A stretch of 64,000 bases of DNA from Biomphalaria glabrata (taxonomy: Eukaryota > Mollusca > Gastropoda > Planorbidae), in contig NC_074728.1 in the NCBI RefSeq assembly GCF_947242115.1, positions 2,908,201-2,972,200 on the forward strand, written 5' to 3'. Below, in pieces: positions 10,641 through 21,695 of the stretch. The position numbers were made by a program, and so were the translations under genes. A model generated the notes under the pieces. That model was given only the letters and a program-made list of their open reading frames with translations. It had not been told where the DNA came from and searched no databases. Positions within the stretch are counted from its first letter, which is position 1. Every line of letters starts with the position of its first letter.

Positions 10641-11421
10641 GTATATTTAGCTACGTAAAGCAGTCTTTCTAGTGTAGAATGGGTGCTACAGTTCCTAGAT
10701 TGTGAATCGGACTTATAGCAGCTCTGAATAACACGTTCGTAAGGAATGGATTTCATCACCGCCCGATCCGGACCGGGCTTAGGCATAGGCAAAATAGGCA
10801 CAGGATTAAATGAAGTTTTAGAAAAAAAATTCGATCAGATCTCAGACATAGTATTACTAGAGCACTGTGACTCTATGTTTACTTGTTTAATTTTGCCTCT
10901 ACTATGACTCTATGTTTACTAGTCTAACTCTGTCTCTACTATGACTATGTTTACTATTCTCTACTAAGGAAATTGTGAAATATGAGTTTCATGTATTTGT
11001 CGATTTAGATATAAACAGGCAGGTTTTTAATACATTGCGTAATTTTCATTTTTTCAATGTTTCTTTTTAATTTATTTTTTTTTAATTTCATTTGAAGGCC
11101 ACCAAATTCACTTCACTTAAGGCGTCCAATTATCAAAAGCCAGTTCTGACCCGATGTACTTAGACACATGCTGATTTAACCATACACATTTACCTAACTG
11201 GAAGGGGGGGGGGGCGCTATCTTCTCAATCAGTTTCCCGCCTCACTCTCATGGTTCTTCAATATTGTTTTTTTTTTTGTTCCATGAACTGTACATACCTG
11301 TACACAGCTTGCTAGGCACGAGCATACAATAGTATCTATGTGAGATAGTTCCTTTCTTAAAGCGTGTAATACCAAGCGTGTAAGGGAGGGATAAAATAAA
11401 ATTTCTAGTAGCTTCCCTGAA

Positions 11422-11690
11422 GGCGCGGTGGGGTGGCCTAGTGGTAAAGCACTTGGCATCCGAACTGGAGGGTCCCGGGTTCGAATCCTGTGATAATTGG
11501 GGATTATTTTTTTTATTTTGGTATCTTTGGGACGCCTCTGAGTCCACCCAGCTCTAATGGGTACCTGACATAAGTTGGGGAAAATTAAAGGCGCTTGGTC
11601 GTTGTGCTGGACACCTGTCACCCTCCTTAACCGTGGACCAAGGTTCGCCCAATAGTTCGCAAGGTCTTAAAGGGGAAACTTTACTTTTAC
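11422..11690 (+). mobile_element. tRNA-derived SINE, family A
   Basis: The best-preserved head in the window: TGGCCTAGTGG (A box, from about 11434) and GGTTCGAATCC (B box, 11478-11488). The body includes GGTACCTGACATAAGTTGGG. It is followed within about 20 bp by the repeat at 11708. Confidence 0.85.
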
Positions 11691-11707
11691 TTTTTTAATA
11701 GCCCCCT

Positions 11708-12122
11708 TTTGTTATGGAGTGTGTGTGTGTGTGTGTTTCTGTGGTGACGGTGAGAAGAAGTTAGCGATTGGTCGGTGGCTGTGCGGTGTGAATGATGAAA
11801 GATAAGCGGCAATGTCGTAAAGACATAATCTATCTTGGGCAGGTCAGACGACTCCAGAGTGAAAAGACGTGTTTTTTCTAGTGAGTTAGATTTTGTTCAA
11901 AATACCATTTTATATTATTACAACAGTCTACTACAGTCATTTCATTTCAAGATACATATGGCTCTATTGTAATAAAATGTATACATAGTATTGTTCATAA
12001 AGAATAAATTCAAGTTTATTTTAAGTTTCACAAATTAGAATATAATATGCCTACAGCGGTTTAGTTGTCTACCAGCAGTTTGGTGCTACAAGTCAACAAC
12101 TGTCCGCAACACTCCTCTCTAA
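11708..12122 (+). repeat. About 0.4-kb interspersed repeat, solo-LTR-like, copy 1
   Basis: Begins TGTTATGGAG and ends in a TACAAGTCAACAA...AACA region. It is collinear with 33113-33530. The sister copy has a TATATAAGCGG TATA-like box; this copy has several AATAAA-like words. An old solo LTR is one reading, but no flanking duplication or internal region was found. Confidence 0.5.
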
Positions 12123-12164
12123 TCCTCGGCCAGTTATACCTATCTCTCGATAGCAGGGTGCATT

Positions 12165-12205
12165 AAAACTATTATCTTATCTTATATAATACAGACGTTA
12201 CTTCA
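12165..12205 (-). mobile_element. LINE 3' tip, (TTATC)n-tail family
   Basis: ATCTTATCTTATATAATACA then GACGTTACTTCAAGG; only the extreme 3' end is present, as at 4147. Confidence 0.55.
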
Positions 12206-12315
12206 AGGACCGTAGTAGAACGACTGTGTTTCATTTCCTATAGCATAGATTCTATACATACTTCATATAGCGAAGAATCTTTAGGCCTATGTAGCATAGA
12301 ATATATATACATATA

Positions 12316-12553
12316 TTATTATAGCTTTTATATAGCGCTACTTTCATGTTTATAGCATGCTCAGAGCGCTTTTGGTCCGATCTCTTTTGTGGACCAGTTG
12401 GGAGGGGGGGGGGGTATCTAGGAGTTGGTTTTCGTGCTGCGATTAAGCGCTCAGTAAACAGAACTCTGCCAGACTCGGGTGTCGAACCTCGAGCCCCCTT
12501 CTAGGTAGCCAAGCTAAGTTCAAGCGCACTTAGCCTCTCGACCACGCTTCCCA
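12316..12553 (-). mobile_element. tRNA-derived SINE, family B
   Basis: Starts with the complement of the tail (ATTATTATAGCTTTTATATA), passes GCATGCTCAGAGCGC, and ends CGACCACGCTTCCC, the head complement. Confidence 0.85.
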
Positions 12554-12844
12554 TTTCATTTAGCATTTATTCTTTTGCCTGATGGGGGGGGGGCACTTCT
12601 GTTACACTGTCCTTCCAATAAATCACCTTAAACATGCGTGCAGCAATCCCCCATGCAGGGCAGGTGTCCAATCTAGTACATCCATAGTCCTTGTGTATTG
12701 TCAATTTAGGCCTTGAGCAGAGCAATTGTTATTTGTAAATTAGTCGTCGTATGTCCATTAAGTCCATTAAGTATATTATGTCCATTATGAAGCGAAGGCA
12801 CTTTTGATAGAAGCGTTAGTCGATCATAGAAGACATCAGCTGCT

Positions 12845-13000
12845 AGCGGCAAATGGCCTCTGAAAGAGACAGCTGGAAAGCGCTAACAAGGACGTGGAAC
12901 ACACATTTGAGGCCCAAAGAAAATCCATTGAAAGTCAGGCGTAAAAGACGAAGATATGACTTCCATAGATCCCCGGCGGACATCGGCTTTATTGCGTCAA
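12845..13000 (+). mobile_element. LINE fragment, probably Z family, upstream part
   Basis: The ORF reads ERDSWKALTRTWNTHLRPKE, then a basic RRKRRR run. It resembles the sequence just before the zinc finger at 14165. The zinc finger itself is missing here. Confidence 0.45.
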
Positions 13001-13284
13001 CTGTGGAAATATATACAGGTCGCAAATGGTCAACTAGAGAGGATTTGAAAAATCCACCAGTAGCGAGATATGTGTGTGTGTATATATATTGTTATGACTT
13101 TGCCATGCTCACAGCCATCCAAGACATTGCAGAAAGAAGTGACCAGACAAGTCGGATGTTGACATAAGAGACAAACTATTTCCGCCCAAGTAGAGAGCCT
13201 GTACTCAAGGCAGATGCCCCTTTGTGTTTGTCTCCATGTAAATAAACGTCTATGTCCTCGTTGAGTTGCCTCACTTAAGTTATT

Positions 13285-13510
<226 letters not shown>

Positions 13511-14015
13511 TAAAACTTTATAAAATAATCTAGCTGTGCATAATGGCTTTTAATTCATATTTATAAGGTATTATACATTCACTTTTCTTTTTTTTTTTTT
13601 TTTTGACACTACCAACTGAGGAATTAAAACAAAAGTTAGCAATTTCTAAAACAATTGTACGATTTTTCAAAAACAAAAATTGCTACTGTCTTTTTAAATT
13701 CACAACCTTTCACCACAAATATAAAGTTGTACTTAATGTAAAGTATTTAACTGTTTACACTCGTGCGTAATGTTCCGGAATAGTTGAAATAGCTTACTAG
13801 TTGTTATCATTGTGAATGCTTTAAAATTACAGATAGTCACCATCGGCCTGTGATGATGACACTTGTTTAGTTTCCACATAAACAATACCTGTTCACATAT
13901 GTATGTGTGCTCAAATAATATGAAAGTTTAGCAGTAAAGTTTTTTAAGCATGGAAATACAGCTTCTATCACCTATAAAACTCCCGCGAAAGTACTGACTA
14001 GAAATTCTCTTTCAG

Positions 14016-14072
14016 GTCATAATTCGCTTGGAGATATGTCCTCTGGAGCTGAATACGCTTCTGCGCTAAATG
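14016..14072 (+). CDS. Possible isolated 57-nt host exon, symmetric phase 1
   Basis: A strong acceptor (TTCTCTTTCAG) precedes an open 57-nt segment reading GHNSLGDMSSGAEYASALN. It ends at a good donor (AATG|GTGAGC). Both junctions are phase 1. No family was recognised and no neighbouring exon fits clearly. Some other transposon-flanked segments would pass the same test by chance. Confidence 0.3.
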
Positions 14073-14164
14073 GTGAGCTGATGGTATTGAAAACTGGTTC
14101 TTGACGTCTTAAAATTTGCTTTTATAAATTCCACTATTAAGTAATCTAAATAAGTATTGTACTT

Positions 14165-14377
14165 CTGACCACTTCACTAGAAATAGTTTCTCTAACTTAC
14201 AAAGGGATACACATTTGAGACCGAAAGAAGGACAGACGTAGACGGCGAAAAGAAAATCCAAATTGGACTATGGTTATGCCTGCCACAGATGTGGCAAAAT
14301 ATGTAGGTCACAGTTGGGGGCTGCGTATCCACGGGAAATACTGCATTCCTCATTAATCTTCGGACTTGAAGACTAAC

Positions 14378-14380
<3 letters not shown>
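14165..14380 (+). mobile_element. LINE 3' end, Z family, best copy
   Basis: A basic stretch with RRRRKENPNW is followed by a YACHRCGKIC-like finger and GLRIHGKYC-like residues across frame slips. The end is GGACTTGAAGACTAAC followed by (TTA)n. That tail abuts the 3' end of the oppositely oriented Dong-like LINE. Confidence 0.7.

Positions 14381-14409
<29 letters not shown>
14380..14409. repeat. (ATT)n tract, left border of the Dong-like insertion
   Basis: Ten ATT units that belong both to the tail of the Z LINE (+) and to the 3' boundary of the minus-strand Dong-like LINE. Its counterpart is at 19238-19259. Confidence 0.85.
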
Positions 14410-17024
14410 GTTAGAAAAGAACGGGTATTCATTCTCTGGCGCAGCCAGGGTCGAGTTTCGCTAAAGAGAAACACAATTCATCGTAGTCCCTTTATCAGTT
14501 TCCACTGAGGAATTTTCTGGTGATGTGGCAGGTCTGCAGCAGTACCGCCCCCTGACAGGCAACGAGAATGTTCCTAGGAATGACAAGGGCCTTGAAGGTG
14601 TCTGTGAGGTCAGTTGTTATATCCCCTAGGTTGATATAACAATGAGGTATATTGTTGTTGTTTTTTTAGATAATTTCCATACACGCTGAATCTCCAAGCC
14701 TAGGTTCCAATATTTTCGTTTTTTTTCCATCTCAGTTTTTTTTTTTTTAAATTATGAGGTAGTAGTAGGGCGATGTCAATAATGGTAGCGGCTTTTTCTT
14801 TTTTATCGATGAGCAGCAGATCAGGGCAATTAAAATCTTCCGTTCCAGTACAGTAGATGATCAGTAGACTGGAGAACCTCTTGTGGGGAGTATTTGTAAT
14901 AAGGAGGAGTATCCTTACCGATCAAAATGTGTGTCAAAGCCAAGTGCTGGTTTATTAGCTTTGCAACTTGGTTATGGCAAACTAGGCTGATTCTGATAGG
15001 GCTGAACATCCTGCCATTATGTGTTCAATTGACTCACCCACATTTCCACATTTTCGGCATTTGTCAACAATATTGAGTTTTAGGATATTTTTCTCGTAAT
15101 TTTTTGTCCTAATTTTACTCTGACCTGTATTGTTGTGACAAAGCCTTCAGTTGCAGGGTAGAGATGACCTGCTTTGAGCCATGCTAAGGAAGCAGCCTTG
15201 TCAATGTTGTCCCCATCTAATAAAGCCGGGAATTTTCCGTGGAGTGTTTTTTCTTCTCATTGGCGAATCTCATGCCCTACTTCGTCCAAACCGACATTAA
15301 CATCAACATTATTTAGGTTCAAGGGGGTCTCATCATAGTCGTATTTGCGTAGGAAGGAAGCTAGTTCATTGCTGGAGGCGTGCAGTTTTGATCGTATTTT
15401 TGAAACTTGCAACTTACACAGTTTAAAGATGTTATGCAATCCACGGCCTCCATCCTTCCTGGGCAGGTATAGCCTTATGGTGGAGGACTTGGGGTGTAAA
15501 CATCGAAATTTGGTTAAAAATGTCCTCGTGAGTCTGTCAATGTCATGTAGGTCGGTGTCATTCCATTTGATAATATTGTGTGCATATAGGAGAACTGGGA
15601 CGAATAAGCTATTTATTACAGTGATGAGGTTACTGCCATACAGTTTTGTGTTAAGAATTTTATTTACTCTCTGCTTGTATTTACCAAGAAAGTCCTCTTT
15701 TAATTTTTTATGGTTTATCGTGACATTCTGGTTTATTCCAAGATATTTATAAAGGGGGGCAGAGTTAAGTTCTTCGATGCCTTCATATGCAATTTTGGTG
15801 TTGGCTGCCTTGCCTTTTTTTATGCTTATGATACCATACTTATCCAAGCCAAAAGACATGCAGATATCGCCACTAAAGCGTTTTACCGGTTTTTAATTAA
15901 GTTGTGTAACTTTTGCTCGTTCTCTGCATATAGCTTTAAATCATCCATGTATAACAGGTGAGACACAGATTTGTATACATTTAGTGTCAACCCTAAAACC
16001 ATTTGTAGTGCCATATGGAGTGGATAGTGGGTTAATAGCTATGCAGAACCAGTGCGGAGATAGTGAGTCACCCTGGTATATACCTCTTCTTATGTGAACA
16101 GAAACTAGTTTATCACGATAAAGGTGTAGACTTATCTTCCAATTATCCATACAGACTTTTCAGTAGTCGCTTTAGTCTTGGGTTGATTCTATGAATTTCC
16201 ATGGTTTTCAACAGCCAATCTTGCGGAACTGAATCGAATGCTTTTATGTAGTCCAGTGATTCCCAAAGTGGTCTATATAGACCCCCAGGGGTCTACGAAG
16301 ACTTCCAGGGGGTCTACGAAAGTGAAAAAATAAATTGGGGGTCTATGAGATGTCCACGGGGGTCTACGGTAATAGATTTCATTTAAGCAGATCGTGACTT
16401 TAATTTTTACATTCATTTAATGTAATTATTTTGTAGACTAATATATGATGTGTACCTTGGTAAATCCTTTAAATATTTATCCTGCTAATCAAACCAAAGA
16501 ATTGTAGTATTTAGTCTCAATAGTATTTAAAAAGCTTCATTTTGTCTACATGTAACAAATGTTTAACAACAAGAAATGTACACTGTCCAGTGTTGGTTAT
16601 TTAAAACTGGGATTCATTCCTTCCTTGTCAAACAAGCGGTTGCCTAAGTGACTTTTTTTATAATGATACGAAACTATTACGCTGTAGGATCATCTGAGAC
16701 AATGTCACCCTGACAAAATAGATAAAGATTTGAAAAATTTTCTAACCCTCAAAGATAAAGTTCTGAATAGACCCACACAATCTCTCTTCAACATCATATA
16801 GAGAAGATGTTGGTTTGTGAGTGTCTTACAATATCTCTTAACTTATAGCAAAATACGGAAAACACTATTGGTAAAACATGGATTTTACCAGCCGTTGTAG
16901 TTGTGAAAACTGTTTTACACACACCTACATCTGATATTATTAAAATAATTTCTTTAAGCAACAGTTCTATGACACATCGGTGGCATGAGTTATCAAATTA
17001 AAAGCTTCTTATGTGATTCTTTGC

Positions 17025-17935
17025 AAAGGAAATATATATAGGTTGGGATCAGTGGCGTCACAGGCTGTGACAGGGTGTAGCGCTGTGTGCTGCAAACTGC
17101 CTAAGGGTCGCCAGCTCCTTATTTTTCCTCAGGTTAACCCACGTACTGGATTCTCAGACAATAGACCAAGTAGAAAATTTTATATACCCTGGGAGTGTAG
17201 TCAGTATATGAGGTGGAACAGATGAAGACATTAAACGCCGTATAAATCTAGCGCGTCAGACATTTACACAGCTAAAACCAACCTGGAAATCTCCTCACAT
17301 CTCAAACAAGACTAAACTATGAATCTTTAACTCTAATGTCAAGGTCGTCCTACTGTATGGTTCTGAAACATGGAGAATTACGGAGGGGACAATAAAAAAG
17401 TACAGACCTTCATCAACAGATGCCTGAGAAATATCCTAAAAATACACTGGTACGACAAAGTAGAAAACACCAAACTGTGGGAGATGAGTGGACAGAAAAA
17501 TAAAGAAGTGCAGATCTTAGAGAGGAAGTGGAGATGGATTGGTCACACCCTTAGAAAAGATACCAGCAACAGAGCTAGACAGGCCTTTGAGTGGAACCCC
17601 AAGGGAACAAGACGCAGAGGAAGACCAAAAAGAACGTGGTGACGCAGTGTATTAGAAGAAGCCGAGAGGACCGGGAAGAGCTGGGAAACGATACAAAAAC
17701 TAGCAAGAGACCGTGGAGGGTGGGGCGTGTTTTTGTCAAGGCCCTATGTTCCATGAGGAACCCAAAGGAATGATGATGATGATGAACCCACGACAGCTTT
17801 CCCATGTTTCGGTATAGTTGCAAGGCAGCAACGTTTTGAATTCATTTTTCCTTCTGCTATGTGGCTAATGAGCCCATCCTGCTTGAAGCCTACTGGCTAA
17901 GGCGCCAGTTACTCACCTTCACCCTTCTCCTTTAG
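17025..17935 (+). repeat. Interspersed repeat Q, split by a LINE
   Basis: The left half (to 17143) and right half (from 17785) together match the uninterrupted copy at 63240-63480. Shared words are GTGCTGCAAACTGCC, AGGGTCGCCAGCTCC and ATAGTTGCAAGGCA. It lies inside the hAT element, either as cargo or as a separate insertion. Its class is unknown; Q is my label. Confidence 0.6.
17144..17784 (+). mobile_element. RTE-like LINE 3' fragment with 8-bp target duplication
   Basis: Encodes a classic endonuclease/reverse-transcriptase C-terminus: VQTFINRCLRNILKIHW, KWRWIGHTLRK and EWNPKGTRRRGRPKRTW. It ends in AATGATGATGATGATG. AACCCACG flanks it at 17136-17143 and 17785-17792. It is 5'-truncated with at least one frame break and is the youngest layer of the nest. 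Confidence 0.85.
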
Positions 17936-19237
17936 TGAAAAAGGTTACGCGGACACGTGAAAGATCAAGAAATACACGAGAAACTCTTTACGAAAACTTT
18001 TACACTGATTCTTAATACAAATAAATGAATTAATATTTAATGTTGGAATGTCTTCTTCATAGAATGTATGAAACATGACATCCGTAGGAACAGATGATAA
18101 GCCTGGGTAAAGAAACATTTCCAGTGTGTTTGATGATTCCAGCAATACATATTAATTGCTAATTTAATTGGTTTACATTTCATTTGAATTTAATCAATAA
18201 AAATGTGTTATTATTTAATACTTAATTTGTAGCTTTAAATTGCATTTTCACTCTTCAACTCACTAAAATTAGAAATTAGTTTTTTTTTAAATTGCAAAAA
18301 AAAAAAAAAAAAAAAAATGCCATATAAGTTAAGCAGGGGGTCTACCGAAAAGCAGAAAACATGGCAAGGGGTCTAGGAGACAAAAAAGTTTGGGAACCAC
18401 TGATGTAGTCGATGTAGCACATGTGTAAGTTTCTTTTTCTTCTTTTAGCTTGGTGCAATATAATACCATCTATAGTTAGCTGTAATTTACAGCCAATAGA
18501 CTCTTCAATGCAACCTTGTTGTTCCCCTGCTAATTGCTTATGGGCAGAGCAATATTTATACATTTTACTTTTTAAAAGTGAGGTTCATAGTTTATACACA
18601 ACTGAAAGGCAAGTGATAGGGTGGTAGTTTGATGATTGTTTCGGATCAACTTTTTTGGAGAGGAGAGATGTTCTCCCTTCAGTGAGTTCTAACAGCATTG
18701 AAGACGGTTCTGAGATTAACTCGTTAAAACTTGGTGTTAGTGGTACATCTACGGCTGTAAGTTTTTTCAGCCAAAAATTGTGTATATTTTCCTGCCCAGG
18801 AGTAGTCCAGTTGTGAGTTTTTGAATATAGCTGCTGAGACTTCCTCGGCTGTGAAATCCTCATCAGGCATTTCTGGTATTAGTTTTTTTTTTAGTTTGGA
18901 TTTCCTCGATCCAGTCAGCCTGTACGTTGTAATGTAGAGGGTCGGACCAAAGCGCTGCCCAATAGTCGATGAAAGCGCCGTGTTTAGTGCTATCAAAGTT
19001 TTTGAATTTTGTCAGCATCTTTGTCAGCTAGTTTACGAAAGAACTGTTTTCTTTTATGTTGAAATAATGCATTGTGCTCTTTCCTTTTAGTGGTTTCGTT
19101 GAAGCGCTTTAATCTAGCTCCCTTTAGTTTAACTTTCTGTCTCAGCGTATCTTTCAAACATAAGAGTTGTGTGTGGCTATCACAGTCCGTCAGTTTGATT
19201 CCAGTTGTTCTTAATATGGACTTCATTTTGTTAAGAA

Positions 19238-19259
19238 TTATTATTATTATTATTATTAG
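19238..19259. repeat. (ATT)n tract, right border of the Dong-like insertion
   Basis: About seven ATT units abutting the 5' end of the truncated LINE; the partner of the tract at 14380. Confidence 0.8.
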
Positions 19260-20030
19260 AAATATGTTCACCTTTCAGCTAAGGAAAATGAGAAATGGGA
19301 AAAATGTTTGAAAAGATTTAACATGCACCAACATTTCATATTACTTCAAGATGTCCATCAAGCTTTCTTTGTAGTTTTATTACTTCTGTATCTTGAATGA
19401 TGTTTTTCGCAGCTAGTCTTGTCTAAAAATATGATCAAACCAGGTCTTAAAAAAAAACATCAACATATAAACGACATTAGACAACAAATATGACGACATT
19501 CTTGATTTGAACAGCGAATAAAAAAAAATGTTAACTCCTAGAGATTAGAGGATCGATGGGAATATTTACCAAAAAGAAACAAGATAATGAGACGGTATTA
19601 TTATAGCTTGCTATAATGTTGTTCATTTGTTTAAATAGAGAGATAAAGCCATTTTTCTGGGGCGTATAAAAAAGATGAACGTAGGATATTCCATTAATTA
19701 ATGTAAGTACTAGATCAACGGGCTTCTAATCAATTAGTTTCAGGTTAATTTCATTTCGTTTCTGTAAGTTTTCTGACATATGGCGACACGAGTTAGTCGT
19801 ATTGAATTATAATGCAAACCGACAGAAAGGTTGAAAGACGATAACTCAAACAAATCTAGTGAAAAATACCCAGTAATTTAAATACTGCTACATCCTTTAC
19901 AGAAAGAAAGCGTAGTAGTTCCCCTTTGTGTTATTTGTACTGAAAGAAAGTCGTACTCGTAGTCTGCATCCTTCTGACTGTGAGTAGTGTGAGTAGTACT
20001 ATGAGTAGCTTTGACATTTAATCAGCATTA
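19260..20030. other. Intergenic, no gene recognised
   Basis: AT-rich single-copy-looking sequence. No exon, SINE or terminal repeat was recognised. Confidence 0.4.
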
Positions 20031-20330
20031 ATGTAGATTTAGATATATCTATATAGAATCTAGTACTTTTAGATTGACTAGATCTAGTATAGGTCTAGAT
20101 TATATTTATAATTACAATAAATATAATATAACTTAGACTTAAGTTACTAGTCTAGAATACTAATACTAATAATACTATTAGTAAGTATTACTAGTATTAC
20201 TATTAGATCTAGTAGTATTACTCATTACTGTATTAGTAATACTTTTTTTTACTAGTAATAGTACTAATACTACAATATTTGAATACTAGAAGTCTAGATC
20301 TAGAATAGATCTCTACAGTAACTTACGTTT
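20030..20330. repeat. CTAG/TAGT-rich low-complexity tract
   Basis: Dense TCTAGA, AGATCT and TACTAGTA words, many self-complementary. It grades into ordinary AT-rich DNA. Confidence 0.6.
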
Positions 20331-20533
20331 ATCGAACACGTTAAGCTAATTTGCAGACATTTTTATGTTTGAATTTGTGTATCTCCGTAAAAATTAGACC
20401 TAGAAAAAAACTGATTGTATCTATGAACTCCTCGTCCTTTTTTCTATAAAAATAGATTGGATTTAATGTATCACTAGGCTTAGTTAAAATTAAATACGAA
20501 GTCAAAGAGGTGTAGGGTAAGTATCGACAAGCG

Positions 20534-21018
20534 TACTTTTCCTCGAGCAGATTTTTCCCCAGTTAGTAAGCTCGATCGGGTTGTTGGAAGGTTCGAGCAG
20601 ATCAAAGAAAATATATCTAAAAACATGTTTTAATATTTAATTTTCACTATAAAATCATTTTCTTTTTACTCCAGCGCAAGAACACCATCCATTGCACCAT
20701 TTCCCACCCTCCACAACTTCAAATAGTCTCTTTAAGCTTATGAGCAATCAGACTTAACAATAGCCCTAATCCCATTACCCATTTCCTTCACTACCGGGTA
20801 GTAAAAAAGAATAATTCCACACCTCCTGAGTTTGACCTCACCATGAACTTAATCTTTACAAGGAAAAGGAAATAGTATGTGTCGGAAGTGAAGAAAAAAG
20901 GTGCATGCGGAGTAGCAATATAGTAGTAATTTGGTAAACATTCAAATAAAAAAGTTATAGCAATAAAAAGTGAACTGTTCGAACCTCTTGTCAAATCGGG
21001 ACTGCTCGAACTTCGTAC
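20534..21018. mobile_element. Possible MITE with imperfect inverted ends
   Basis: GTACTTTTCCTCGAGCAG at the left and CTGCTCGAACTTCGTAC at the right are imperfect inverted repeats. TTCGAGCAG/TTCGAAC words recur inside. No target duplication was found. Confidence 0.35.
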
Positions 21019-21019
21019 T

Positions 21020-21695
21020 TTACTCTAGAGTCAGTAGAGTTGAGTAGAGTGTAGAGTAGAGTCTAGAATCTAAATCTAGATCAATCTCAATCATTTATTC
21101 TATGAGTCGACTGGTCACTATGTCTATGACTATACTAGAGTCTAGTATACAATACTAGTATTACTATTAGCTCTACTAGTACTAGTAGTAAGTAAGATTA
21201 AGATATATCTATTTAATCTATTATCTAATGTCAACAAATATTACTTAGTCGTCTTAGTTCTTAGTCTGTCTTACTAGTGACTTACTAGTCTTAGTTCTTA
21301 GTCTGTCTTAGCTATCATAAAAAATAATAATATCGTAGACCATAGACTGATACTGTCCGCGGCGGATCGTTATCATAATTCATATGACGACATGTGACAT
21401 ATGAATATGTGACTGTCATTCACATTGTCATATGATATATTTTATTTTTATAGATAGAATCTATCTAATTATTATTAGATAATACAATTAGTAGGTCTAG
21501 TAGTTAGCCTTAGGATATTGATCATATAGACACACATAGATCTAGTAGTCATAGATCTAGAATCTAGATTATCATATTATATGATTAGACTTAGACCTAG
21601 ATTGACTAGATCTAGTAATCTAGTCGACCTAGTCTTGATTAGATATAAAATACTTAGAATAGATCTATAATCTATCGTTTAGTATAGATCTATTA
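21020..21695. repeat. CTAG/AGATCT-rich low-complexity tract
   Basis: Contains TAGAGTAGAGT runs, ACTAGTACTAGTAGTAAG and AGATCTAGAATCTAGATTATC-type words. Coding is not possible because stops occur throughout all frames. Confidence 0.6.

Larger units (their letters stand above)
16254..18402. mobile_element. hAT-superfamily DNA transposon, non-autonomous or decayed
   Basis: The 2149-bp element begins CAGTGATTCCCAAAGTGG and ends with the complement of CAGTGGTTCCCAAACTT. The 8-bp duplication ATGTAGTC is perfect on both sides (16246-16253 and 18403-18410). GGGGTCTAC-type words recur near both ends, as subterminal hAT motifs do. No transposase ORF survives. It splits the Dong-like LINE. Confidence 0.9.
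14410..19237 (-). mobile_element. LINE of R2/R4 (Dong-like) type, interrupted by a hAT element
   Basis: Minus-strand pieces, N to C: 19237 to about 18411 encode the region before and into reverse transcriptase (GQENIHNFWLKKL, EGRTSLLSKK, SNYHPITCLSVVYK). 16245 to 15257 encode the C-terminal part (SFGLDKYGIISIKKGK, YKYLGI, HPKSSTIRLYLPRKDGGRGL). Below 15257 come a zinc knuckle (CRKCGNVGESIEHIMAGC) and CPDLLLIDKKEKAATIIDIA. The last matches the restriction-like endonuclease of R2/R4/NeSL-type LINEs. The far 5' part, including the catalytic YADD region, is missing or lies in the gap. Several stops and frame changes make it inactive. It lies between two ATT tracts, as Dong elements of Bombyx do in TAA repeats. 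Confidence 0.8.

Noticed and set aside
11422-11490. A and B boxes considered as a true tRNA gene
   Set aside because: The same head recurs in many copies with a shared non-tRNA body and degraded stems, so it is a SINE head.
15345-15961. Plus-strand ORFs across 15.3-16.0 kb
   Set aside because: Antisense shadows of the minus-strand reverse-transcriptase ORF.
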